Origin: Actinomycetota bacterium
GTDB taxonomy: Bacteria > Actinomycetota > Thermoleophilia > Solirubrobacterales > 70-9
Length of the DNA: 19,508 nucleotides
Assembly: GCA_018268695.1 (NCBI GenBank)
Contig: JAFDWD010000574.1
Span: forward strand, 1 to 19,508
Reading direction: 5' to 3'
Position numbers and translations under genes: made by a program
Shown here: in pieces, positions 1-6,727 of the stretch
How the letters are laid out: every line of letters starts with the position of its first letter
Numbering within the stretch: the stretch's first letter is position 1
The notes under the pieces: model-generated
The model's input: only the letters and a program-made list of their open reading frames with translations
Databases searched by the model: none
What the model was told of the DNA's origin: nothing

Positions 1-103
1 CAGGACCTCCATGAGACGCCCAGGACACCGAATCTAGGACTGCCGCCACCGAGAACAACCCGATCTTGAACCCCGACACCGGATCGAGAATTGGCCTCAG
101 GCA
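1..103. other. Window edge, no gene seen
   Basis: No reading frame of convincing length or codon use lies here. It is downstream of the minus-strand PaaX-family gene, whose stop codon (TAA) is at 104-106. No T-tract terminator is visible. It could be a plain intergenic spacer. Confidence 0.5.
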
Positions 104-919
104 TTATTCCCTTTCGGCGGGGACGGCGATCTCTTCGAAGTGGCGGTCGGCGGCCTCGGCGAGGCCCTCGTAGACGGCGTCGAAGATCTTGATCGCCTCG
201 GCGCGGCGCTCGAGCAGGGGGGCGATGGTGTCGGGGAGCTCGGGGTCGACGAGGGAGAAGCCGCGGAAGGAGTGCATGAGGCGGGTGCGCAGGACGAAGG
301 CCTCGCGGTCGGAGAGGGCGCGCCGCGCGGTCGCCCTGGTGAGGGGCGAGAAGGTCTCGAGGAACTCGTCGTAGCGGGGGCCGAGGGAGCGGAGGTCCCA
401 GGCGCCCGAGGTGAGGATCGCCTGCTCGGAGCCGCGGGCCATGCGGGCGAGGAAGATCGAGACGTAGTCGCCGACGGCGAGGGTGTCGACCAGGGCGCGG
501 ACCTCCTCCTCGCGGTCCGACGCGGCGATCCAGGTGGCGTCCTGGAGTGAGCCGAAGCCGAGGAAGCGCAGGCGCGAGGCGAGGCGGGAGCGCTCGACCC
601 GGCGGTCCTCGGGGATCGTGTGCCAGAGGAGGGTCCAGGCGTCGGCTCCGGGCGCGCGGCGGCCGAAGGAGAAGATGCGACGGTCGCCCTCGGCGAGCAG
701 CTCCTGGGCGCGCGGGGTGAGGGCGTAGTTGATCATCCGCCCGTCGCGGTGGCGCTCCAGCATGCCGCGGGTGACGAGGCGCGAGAGGGCCGCGCGTACC
801 GCCTCGGTGGAGAAGCCGAACTCGCCGATCAGCTTCACCATCCCGCCCGACCAGACCCGCCCGCCGGCGCGGCGCATGTGGGAGCCGAGGATCGTGATCG
901 TCAGATCCTGGGAGCGCAT
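104..919 (-). CDS. PaaX-family transcriptional regulator
   Basis: DNA-binding repressor of the PaaX family, whose E. coli member controls phenylacetate breakdown and responds to phenylacetyl-CoA. From the ATG at 919 the protein is 271 residues, usual for the family. Residues 2-75 form the winged-helix domain (SQDLTITILG, then an RRAGGRVWSGG stretch and the recognition helix FSTEAVRAALSRL). The C-terminal family motif is seen near residues 213-231 as RLMHSFRGFSLVDPELP, which matches the usual R-x-x-H-x-(Y/F)-R-x-F-x-x-x-DP-x-LP pattern. The ATG at 919 is preferred because the conserved region starts two residues later. A GTG at 967, just after the thioesterase stop, or a TTG at 1000 overlapping it, are possible longer starts. 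It is the last gene of the minus-strand set, so it probably controls that set. No phenylacetate genes are nearby, so the effector is unknown; an acyl-CoA made by the pathway is a reasonable guess. Confidence 0.9.
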   Translation of the reverse strand: MRSQDLTITILGSHMRRAGGRVWSGGMVKLIGEFGFSTEAVRAALSRLVTRGMLERHRDGRMINYALTPRAQELLAEGDRRIFSFGRRAPGADAWTLLWHTIPEDRRVERSRLASRLRFLGFGSLQDATWIAASDREEEVRALVDTLAVGDYVSIFLARMARGSEQAILTSGAWDLRSLGPRYDEFLETFSPLTRATARRALSDREAFVLRTRLMHSFRGFSLVDPELPDTIAPLLERRAEAIKIFDAVYEGLAEAADRHFEEIAVPAERE

Positions 920-971
920 CGTCCCGTTGGAGTGGGCTGGGGCAGGGGCGGTGGCCACGGCGTTCACCCGC

Positions 972-1388
972 TCAAGGATTCCGACGCGGACGGACGGCAA
1001 TGGTGACGCGGCTCACCGCGTGTACGCGGCCGTCCTCCCCGGAGATCGTCACGTCCCAGATCCAGGTGGTGCGGCCGCGGTGGATCGGCTTGGCCACCGC
1101 GTCGAGGACACCCTCGGTCGCGGGTCGCAGGAACCGGGTGTCGTTCGACATCCCGAGGCCGATGTCGCCGTTCGGCGTGACCGCCCAGTTGGTGCCGCTG
1201 GAGGCGAGCGCCTCGGCAACCGAGGCGTAGACGCCGCCGTGGACGATCCCGGTCGGCTGGTGGAGGTACGGCTCGATCGGGAGCCGGCCCCGGCACCCCT
1301 CCTCGTCGCACGCGGTCACCTCGAGCCCGTAATGGGCGTCGAAGGGCGATTTTCCCGCTAGTGCTCGATCAAGGTCATCAGTCGACAT
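972..1388 (-). CDS. PaaI-type hotdog-fold acyl-CoA thioesterase
   Basis: Cytoplasmic thioesterase of the PaaI/YdiI group, 138 residues, the usual length for a single hotdog domain. The active-site segment is H43-Q44-P45-T46-G47-I48-V49-H50-G51-G52, followed nine residues after H50 by E59. This is the HGG...E arrangement in which the acidic residue acts as base or nucleophile in YdiI-like and Arthrobacter 4-hydroxybenzoyl-CoA thioesterases. It likely hydrolyses an aryl- or acyl-CoA, releasing free CoA. The ATG at 1388 lies 18 bases after the hyuA stop, and the PaaX-family gene follows closely, so it is almost surely cotranscribed with both. No strong Shine-Dalgarno sequence is visible before the start. 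The exact CoA ester is not readable from the sequence. Confidence 0.9.
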   Translation of the reverse strand: MSTDDLDRALAGKSPFDAHYGLEVTACDEEGCRGRLPIEPYLHQPTGIVHGGVYASVAEALASSGTNWAVTPNGDIGLGMSNDTRFLRPATEGVLDAVAKPIHRGRTTWIWDVTISGEDGRVHAVSRVTIAVRPRRNP

Positions 1389-1406
1389 GGCAACCCGCTG
1401 CTGTGC

Positions 1407-3515
1407 CTAGCCTACCGAGTGAAGGCGTCCGAGCAGGTCCTCGGCCAGTTTGCGCCCGCGCTCCCCGGCGGCGAGCACGAACGAGCCGCGCCGGTCGACC
1501 AGCAGGTCGAAGCCCTCGGGGACGACGATCGTGGTCGTCGCCAGCTCGACGATCGCCGGGCCGGAGGCCTCGAATCCGGCGCTGAGGCCATGCCCGTCGT
1601 ACACCGGCGTGTCGACCATCGCGCGGCTCCGCGCCGACCAGGTCGGCCGCCGGCTGACCGGGTCCGGGGCGCCGGAGGCCATCTCGTCCATCTCGCCGAG
1701 GTCCGGCTTCGCCGTCTCCCCCCGCGCGCTCAGCCGCAGCGCCAGGCACTCGATCGTCCCCTCCGGCGAGGAGTAGCCGAAGGTGCGGTCGTGCTCGGCA
1801 TTGAAGGCGCTCACCATCGAGGCGAGGTCCGGCTCGCCCCCCGGCGCCCACGGCAGTTGCACCTCGAGCTCGTGCCACTGGCCGGCGTAGCGCAGGTCGA
1901 GCGAGGCGGCGAAGGAGATCGCCTCGTCGGCGACGCCCTCCCCGTGCAGCGTCTCCCGCCCCGCCGCGGCCAGTTCCTCGAGGACGGCGGAGACCGAGCT
2001 CGAATCGAGGTCGGCGAGGGGCGCTTTCAGCGCCCGCACCGCGTCGTGCTGGAAGTCGCACATCAGCATCCCGGCCGCGCAGAAGATCGAGGACTCGCGC
2101 GGGACCAGCAACAGCGCCACCTCGAGCTCGGCGGCGATCGCCGCCGCGTGCAGCGGCCCGGCCCCGCCCGCGACCACGACCGGGAAGTCACGCGGGTCGA
2201 GCCCGCGGCGCACGGTGATGTCGCGGACGCCGGTCGCCATGCCGACGTTGATCAGGTCGTAGGCCCCGGCAGCCGCCTCCTCGATCGAGACGCCGAGCTT
2301 GTCGGCGACCGGCTGGAAGGCATTGCGCGCGGCCTCCATGTCGAGCGCGACGCCGCCCGCCAGGGTGCTCGCCGTGGAGAGGTAGCCGAGGATCAGGTCG
2401 GCGTCGGTGGTGGTCGGCTCGGTGCCGCCGCGCCCGTAGCAGGCGGGGCCCGGTTCGGCCCCGGCGCTGCGCGGTCCCACCGACAGCATCCCGCCCTCGT
2501 CGACGGCGGCGATCGAGCCGCCGCCCGCGCCGATCGTGTGGATGTCGATCGTCGGCAGCGCCAGCGGCCACTCGGCCACGGTGCCGTCGGTCATCGTCAC
2601 CGGGCGCCCGTCGAGGACCATCGCGACGTCGAAGCTGGTGCCGCCCATGTCGACCGTGAGGCAGGCGTCGACGTTCGCGTCGGCGAGGTGATGGAGGCCG
2701 GCGGTCGGGCCCGAGGCCGGGCCGGAGAGCAGCGAGAGCGCCGCCCGCCGGGAAACCTCCTCCGGCGTCGCGACGCCGCCGTTCGACTGCATGATCAGCA
2801 GCACGCCGGCGAAGCGGAGCTCGGCGAGCCGCGCCGTCAGGTGCTCCATGTAGCCGCTGATGATCGGCCCGACGTAGGCGTTCAGGACCGTGGTCGAGGT
2901 CCGCGGGTAGTACCGGATCTGCTCGAGCAGCTCGTGCGAGGCGGTCAGGTAGGCGTCCGGCATCACCTCCTCGAGGATCGCTTTCGCGCGCCGCTCGTGG
3001 TCGGCGTTCTGGGGCGAGTGCATGAAGGAGATCGCTACCGCTTCGACGCCTTCGCCCGCCAGCCCCTCGGCGGCGGCGCGCACGCTCGCCTCGTCGAGCT
3101 CGGCAAGCACCTGTCCCTCCGGGCCGATCCGCTCACCGATCCCATGGGTGCGCTCGCGCGGGGCCAGCGGCCGCGGCGGCGTCAGGTGGTTGTCGTAGGG
3201 GGTCGCCCGGGTGCCGTCGCGCAGGCGCAGCGTGTCGCGGAAGCCCTCGGTCAGGAGCGCGCCGGTCTTCGACCCGTTGCCGGTGAGGACCGCGTTGGTG
3301 GAGACGGTGGTGCCGTGGACGATCAGCTCGATCTGCGCGACGAACTCCTCGAACGGCAGCTCCAGCCGCCCGGCGATCTCCTCCAGCCCGCGGACGAAGG
3401 CGAGCGAGGGATCGTGGGTGGTCGAGCTCGTCTTATGCACGAGCGGCGCCTCGCCCCCGAGACACAGAAAGTCCGTAAAGGTCCCCCCCACGTCGATGCC
3501 GAGCCGGTAGCTCAT
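1407..3515 (-). CDS. hyuA: Hydantoinase/oxoprolinase subunit A (HyuA-like)
   Basis: ATP-dependent amidohydrolase subunit of the hydantoinase A/5-oxoprolinase family, 702 residues, normal for a stand-alone HyuA. Residues 6-15 (GIDVGGTFTD) are the first phosphate-binding loop of the ASKHA fold. HGTT is at 67-70, GPASGP near 265-270 and the second phosphate motif DMGGTSFD at 289-296. The C-terminal part (about 520-700) is the family's C-terminal domain. With HyuB it would use ATP to open a lactam, imide or hydantoin ring; related enzymes act on N-methylhydantoin, 5-oxoproline, caprolactam and 2-oxoindole-3-acetate. The ATG at 3515 overlaps the hyuB stop as ATGA and has a strong AGGAGGT site at 3521-3527, which fixes the start. 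The frame stays open further upstream, but that part runs through hyuB and is not coding. The substrate is unknown. Confidence 0.93.
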   Translation of the reverse strand: MSYRLGIDVGGTFTDFLCLGGEAPLVHKTSSTTHDPSLAFVRGLEEIAGRLELPFEEFVAQIELIVHGTTVSTNAVLTGNGSKTGALLTEGFRDTLRLRDGTRATPYDNHLTPPRPLAPRERTHGIGERIGPEGQVLAELDEASVRAAAEGLAGEGVEAVAISFMHSPQNADHERRAKAILEEVMPDAYLTASHELLEQIRYYPRTSTTVLNAYVGPIISGYMEHLTARLAELRFAGVLLIMQSNGGVATPEEVSRRAALSLLSGPASGPTAGLHHLADANVDACLTVDMGGTSFDVAMVLDGRPVTMTDGTVAEWPLALPTIDIHTIGAGGGSIAAVDEGGMLSVGPRSAGAEPGPACYGRGGTEPTTTDADLILGYLSTASTLAGGVALDMEAARNAFQPVADKLGVSIEEAAAGAYDLINVGMATGVRDITVRRGLDPRDFPVVVAGGAGPLHAAAIAAELEVALLLVPRESSIFCAAGMLMCDFQHDAVRALKAPLADLDSSSVSAVLEELAAAGRETLHGEGVADEAISFAASLDLRYAGQWHELEVQLPWAPGGEPDLASMVSAFNAEHDRTFGYSSPEGTIECLALRLSARGETAKPDLGEMDEMASGAPDPVSRRPTWSARSRAMVDTPVYDGHGLSAGFEASGPAIVELATTTIVVPEGFDLLVDRRGSFVLAAGERGRKLAEDLLGRLHSVG

Positions 3516-5332
3516 CGCCCACCTCCTGCACGCTTGTCTCCTATAGCGAGACAATCGTGCGGAGGTGCGGTTCGCAGGCGATCGGTCTCGACGGGATCGT
3601 GGCCGGTGCCCTCGGCGTCGACCGCGACGCCGTAGACCTCGCGGGCGCGCTTGCCGCTGAGCAGCCCTTCGCGGACCTCGCGGACGACCAGCTCCGGATC
3701 GCGTCGCAGCGGATCGCCGTACCCGGCGCCGCCGCCGTGGTTCGAGACGCAGACCGTGCCCTGCTCGATCTGGACGCCCTCCTTGGAGCCCCAGTCGCGC
3801 TCGGAGCCGTCGGGCTCGGTCAGGCGCAGGACGTTCAGCTTGCCGTCCTCGCCGCCGAAGAGGCCCTGCGCGGGCGCCGCGCCCTCGGCCTCGGAATCGT
3901 CGCCGAGGGTCGAGCCGCGCACGCCTTCGCCCTCGAAGCGGAACCGCGTCCGCGTCCCGTAGCCGCCGCGCCACTCCCCCGCGCCGGCCGAGTCGGTCTC
4001 CAGTTCGACGTAGTCGACGATGTGCGGGGTCGAGAGCTCGAAGATCTCCATGTCCTGGGACCGCATCGACCCCGGCGTGCCGGTGAAGCCGATGCCGTCG
4101 TAGCCGTCGGTCCCCTTCATCGCGCCGGAGCCGCCGCGCGAGAACAGCAGCAGGTCGACGTAGACCTCGCCGGTGCGCGGGTCGATACCGCTGAGCGAGG
4201 CGGGCAGGAACTGATTCCAGCCGGCGCAGACGAGGTCCGGCAGCGGCTCGGCCAGCGCGGTCATGATCGACTCCAGCACCTCGTCGCACATCTGGTTGCC
4301 GAAGACGCTCGCGGCCGGGAACTCGGGATCGATCAGCGACCCTTTGCGGAACTTCGTCGACATCGTCGCGAAGAGCCCCGCGTTGGTCGGGATCGAGAGG
4401 CCGGACGCGTCGAGCAGCATCATGAAGGCGATCGAGATCGCCCCGATCGCCGAGGCGGCGGGCATGTTGGTGAAGCCGGCCGCCTGGTCGTCGGAACCGG
4501 AGAAGTCGAAGGTGATGTCGGCGCCGTCGATCGTTACCTCGACCGCCACGCGCAGGCGCTTGGTCGGGTCGATCCCGTCGGACTGCATGTAGCTCTCGCC
4601 GTGGTAGACGCCGTCGGGCCAGCGCTCGATCTCGGCCCGGACCTGCCGTTCGGCGGCCTCGATGACGAAGTCCATGTGGCGGTCGAAGACCTCGGTCCCA
4701 TAACGATCGAGCACTTCGACCAGGCGCCGGCGGCCGATCGTGCAGGCGCCGATCATCGCCTGGACGTCGTCCCAGGTGATCTCGAGCCGCACGTTCGCCC
4801 GCACCAGCCGCACCACGTCGTGGATCGGCTCGCCGCCGGAGTGGATGCGCAGCGGAGTCATCCGGAACGCTTCCTGCCAGACCTCGCGGAACATCGGGTC
4901 GTAACCGCCGAGGGTCATCCCGCCGACGTCGGCGACGTGGCCCTTGCCGGCCGTCCAGGCGACCAGCTCACCGCCGTGGAAGACCGGCATGTAGATGCCG
5001 ACGTCGGCGAACTGGTTGCCGCCGCTGAAGACGTCGTTATGGATGAAGACGTCGCCGTCGTGGACGTCGTCGCCGAACTCCTCGATGATCGCCCGCAGTG
5101 ACGGGGCCGCGCCGAAGGCGATGATCGAGGCGAACTCGGTCTGCGCCAGGGTCCGCCCGTCGCGGTCGAAGATGACCGTGACGAAGTCCCCGATCTCGTT
5201 GAAGATCGGCGAGCGTGAGGAGCGCATCAGCACCGTCGCCATCTCACGCGAGACGGCGACGACGCGACGCTGCAGCACCGACGCGAGGATCGGGTCGGCG
5301 GCTGTCCCCTCGGCGGCGGGCGAGGCGGTCAT
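3512..5332 (-). CDS. hyuB: Hydantoinase/oxoprolinase subunit B (HyuB-like)
   Basis: Partner subunit of HyuA, family hydantoinase B/oxoprolinase, 606 residues. The N-terminus has the family opening DPILASVLQRRVVAVSREM followed by the R-S-S-R-S-P-x-F-x-E-x-x-D-F pattern. A conserved HNDVFSGGNQFADV segment lies near residue 100, and the C-terminal third has the GGYGTRTRFRF and NHGGGAGYGDPLRRDPE motifs typical of the family. The ATG at 5332 is 11 bases after the cyclase stop, and the stop overlaps the hyuA start by four bases, so B and A should be made in coupled amounts. The last 16 or so residues are encoded by a genome-repeat palindrome and look like an acquired tail. No good Shine-Dalgarno site precedes the start, so translation may be coupled to the cyclase. 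Confidence 0.93.
   Translation of the reverse strand: MTASPAAEGTAADPILASVLQRRVVAVSREMATVLMRSSRSPIFNEIGDFVTVIFDRDGRTLAQTEFASIIAFGAAPSLRAIIEEFGDDVHDGDVFIHNDVFSGGNQFADVGIYMPVFHGGELVAWTAGKGHVADVGGMTLGGYDPMFREVWQEAFRMTPLRIHSGGEPIHDVVRLVRANVRLEITWDDVQAMIGACTIGRRRLVEVLDRYGTEVFDRHMDFVIEAAERQVRAEIERWPDGVYHGESYMQSDGIDPTKRLRVAVEVTIDGADITFDFSGSDDQAAGFTNMPAASAIGAISIAFMMLLDASGLSIPTNAGLFATMSTKFRKGSLIDPEFPAASVFGNQMCDEVLESIMTALAEPLPDLVCAGWNQFLPASLSGIDPRTGEVYVDLLLFSRGGSGAMKGTDGYDGIGFTGTPGSMRSQDMEIFELSTPHIVDYVELETDSAGAGEWRGGYGTRTRFRFEGEGVRGSTLGDDSEAEGAAPAQGLFGGEDGKLNVLRLTEPDGSERDWGSKEGVQIEQGTVCVSNHGGGAGYGDPLRRDPELVVREVREGLLSGKRAREVYGVAVDAEGTGHDPVETDRLRTAPPHDCLAIGDKRAGGGR
3521..3527 (-). promoter_or_regulatory. 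Ribosome binding site of hyuA
   Basis: AGGAGGT on the minus strand, five bases before the hyuA ATG. It is the strongest Shine-Dalgarno match in the operon. It lies inside hyuB coding sequence and at the edge of palindromic repeat copy 1, so ribosomes finishing hyuB should unfold the hairpin and expose the site. Confidence 0.85.
3525..3562. repeat. Palindromic repeat, copy 1 (degenerate, inside hyuB)
   Basis: Imperfect palindrome related to the copies at 9158-9198 and 17286-17326. The arms share the CTGCACGCTTGTCTC and GCGAGACAA core around an ATA centre (3543-3545). Relative to the other two it carries changes near the loop (CT for GC at 3541-3542), at 3555 (T for G) and at the outer right end. 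It encodes about residues 591-603 of HyuB (PHDCLAIGDKRAG) and borders the hyuA ribosome binding site. Confidence 0.85.
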
Positions 5333-5343
5333 CCGCGGGCGGC

Positions 5344-6123
5344 CTAGCGGGGGACGAAGGCGAGGACGCGCGAGGGGCTGCCCGTGCCGTCGACCAGTTT
5401 CAGCGGGGCGACGACGATCAGCGCGCCGGTGGTCGGCAGCTTCGTCAGGTTCGCCATCTGCGTGAGGCCGTAACGACCGGCGCCGAGCAGGAAGTTGTGG
5501 ACCGGGAAGCCCGGGTCCATCCCACCGGCGGAGCCGGCGTCGATGCCGACCGTCTCACAGCCGTAGCCGACGATGTTGGGGTGCTCGGCCAGCCATTTGG
5601 CGGCGGCGACGTCGGGGCCGGGGCTGACCGGGCCCTCGGGGCCGAGGTTCAGGAACGAGGCCTCGTCCTGGGCGCGGGATTCCCAGCCGGTCTTGAAGAG
5701 GATCCAGCTGCCGGGCTGGATCTGGCCGTTCTCGGCCTCCCAGGCGTCGAGGTCCTCGGCGGTCAGCAGGTAGCCGTTGTCGGCCTCCACCTCGGCGGTC
5801 TTGTCGATGACGACGGCGGGGCCGACCAGCTGCGAGGCCGGGACCGAGGCGACGTCGGCGCCGTCCTTGCCGGTGACCCAGTGGATCGGCGCGTCGAAGT
5901 GGGTGCCGGTGTGCTCGCCCAGCTCGAGGACGCTCCAGGCCCAGGCGGGGCCGAGGTCGTCGAAGTGGCTGAGCTCGCGCCGCGAGAGGTGCGGCGTGTT
6001 GGCGAACGGTTCCGGCAGGACGAGCACCGGGGTGCTCTCGCTGAGCGGCTGGGTCAGGTCGACGACCTCGACCTCACCGGAGGCGAGGGCGGCGGTCAGA
6101 TCGGTGACGGAAGTGTTGGACAT
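5344..6123 (-). CDS. Cyclase-family metal hydrolase (kynurenine formamidase/isatin hydrolase-like)
   Basis: Metal-dependent amide or lactam hydrolase of the cyclase family (Pfam PF04199), which includes kynurenine formamidase and isatin hydrolase. It has 259 residues. The metal motif H71-T-G-T-H75-F-D77-A-P-I-H81 is intact. The later FPVHNFLLGAG segment carries the conserved C-terminal His, and the GLTQMANLTKLP stretch follows it. The ATG at 6123 has a GAGGAG site at 6128-6133, four bases upstream. It is the first gene after a 268-base gap and leads into hyuB and hyuA with an 11-base spacing. Its place next to an ATP-dependent ring-opening enzyme suggests that both act on cyclic amides or their N-formyl/N-carbamoyl products. 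The substrate is inference only; isatin, imides and N-formyl compounds are all possible. Confidence 0.88.
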   Translation of the reverse strand: MSNTSVTDLTAALASGEVEVVDLTQPLSESTPVLVLPEPFANTPHLSRRELSHFDDLGPAWAWSVLELGEHTGTHFDAPIHWVTGKDGADVASVPASQLVGPAVVIDKTAEVEADNGYLLTAEDLDAWEAENGQIQPGSWILFKTGWESRAQDEASFLNLGPEGPVSPGPDVAAAKWLAEHPNIVGYGCETVGIDAGSAGGMDPGFPVHNFLLGAGRYGLTQMANLTKLPTTGALIVVAPLKLVDGTGSPSRVLAFVPR

Positions 6124-6391
6124 CTTGCTCCTCGCTCTCTCTTTTTACGGGACTGCCGGCTACGCGCCGGAACGGTGAATTGTGGCGCAGCGCCCCGCGA
6201 CGGTCGTCCGGCGACGGGACACCGCAAGGGGCCCGACGGCACGGACGACCGTCGTCTCGGGGGGCGCCGGCGCGGCCGGAGGTGCACCGTGGGGGGACGG
6301 TTGGCCGCACCGCTTGGGACCGCTTCGACGGGAGTGGTCGATCGGCAGCATCTGCGGCGACAGACTACACCGTTCCGCGATGGTGTGCAGA
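6124..6391. other. Operon-internal gap with structured leader
   Basis: 268 bases separate the DUF35 stop from the cyclase start on the same strand, the widest gap in the minus-strand set. It holds a perfect 13-bp inverted repeat (6198-6210 and 6242-6254) and a small CCGGC-loop-GCCGG hairpin at 6156-6170. Just after the DUF35 stop lies a possible bulged stem (6350-6355/6387-6392 plus 6367-6371/6382-6386). The cyclase Shine-Dalgarno sequence is at 6128-6133. No coding frame with believable codon use was found. A separate promoter for cyclase-hyuB-hyuA is likely here, but I could not fix a -10 box. Confidence 0.6.
6198..6254. repeat. Perfect 13-bp inverted repeat upstream of the cyclase gene
   Basis: CGACGGTCGTCCG at 6198-6210 is mirrored exactly by CGGACGACCGTCG at 6242-6254, with 31 bases between. 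No T-run follows on either strand, so it is not a classic terminator. It could be an operator or a leader RNA stem for the cyclase-hyuB-hyuA transcript. Confidence 0.7.
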
Positions 6392-6727
6392 TTATTTTTC
6401 GGCGCGGAGGGCGCCGTCGACCAGGCGCAGGCGGACCGTGTCGCCGGCCTCGGCGTCCCCGTCGATCCCGGCGATCGCCGGCGGCCCCTCCCCCTCCGGC
6501 CAGCTGTTCTTTTTGGACGCCAGGGGTCCATAAAGAACAGCCAGGCGGACGGTGCCGAGGCGGGTGGGCTCGCCGTCGTAGCCGGGAGCATCGGTGACGT
6601 CGAGCAGGGTGCCGGTCGGCGCCGGGACGTCTTCCCAATCGGCCGCGCCGCAGACCGGGCAGGCGAGGCGCGGGGGCCAGATCGCGTGGCCGCAGTTCGT
6701 GCAGGCGGGGACGGCGAGATCGCTCAT
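6392..6727 (-). CDS. DUF35 zinc-ribbon/OB-fold protein, thiolase partner
   Basis: Small acyl-CoA-binding partner protein of the DUF35 type, 111 residues. The N-terminal zinc ribbon has C9-x2-C12 and C23-x2-C26. The rest (about 35-111) is the OB fold. In known systems such proteins form complexes with SCP-x or Ltp-type thiolase-fold enzymes, as in steroid side-chain aldolases (Ltp2 with ChsH2) and PhlACB. The ATG at 6727 overlaps the stop of the thiolase-like gene as ATGA, strongly supporting a complex. A GGAG site precedes it. Residues 63-75 (AVLYGPLASKKNS) are encoded by an AT-rich palindrome at 6505-6541 that is foreign in base composition to the rest of the gene. It may form an extra loop in the OB fold. 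Confidence 0.88.
   Translation of the reverse strand: MSDLAVPACTNCGHAIWPPRLACPVCGAADWEDVPAPTGTLLDVTDAPGYDGEPTRLGTVRLAVLYGPLASKKNSWPEGEGPPAIAGIDGDAEAGDTVRLRLVDGALRAEK
6501..6545. repeat. AT-rich palindrome inside the DUF35 gene
   Basis: The arms CTGTTCTTTTTGGAC (6505-6519) and GTCCATAAAGAACAG (6527-6541) pair at 14 of 15 positions, plus one more G-C pair outside, around a 7-base loop. CCAG borders it on both sides (6501-6504 and 6542-6545). The arms are far richer in A and T than the gene around them. The reading frame passes through. No second copy was found in this window. Confidence 0.8.

Noticed and set aside
104..1000. Phenylacetate degradation locus
   Set aside because: Only PaaX- and PaaI-type proteins are present. 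There are no paaABCDE, paaK, paaG or paaZ homologues in the window.
1419..3635. Long plus-strand open frame opposite hyuA, and similar ones at 3557-5101, 9790-11760 and 12685-14418
   Set aside because: They are Arg/Gly/Ala-rich translations of the wrong strand with no recognisable domain. Such frames stay open by chance in GC-rich genes, and the minus-strand genes have clear family motifs.
3516..4289. Extension of the hyuA frame upstream of the ATG at 3515
   Set aside because: It is an Arg-rich translation of another frame of hyuB. The AGGAGGT site and ATGA overlap place the true start at 3515.
6505..6541. Clean transposon-like insertion with a 4-base CCAG target duplication
   Set aside because: The palindrome plus one CCAG is 41 bases, which would break the frame, yet both flanks are in frame. 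CCAG is short enough to be chance and also occurs in the loop.
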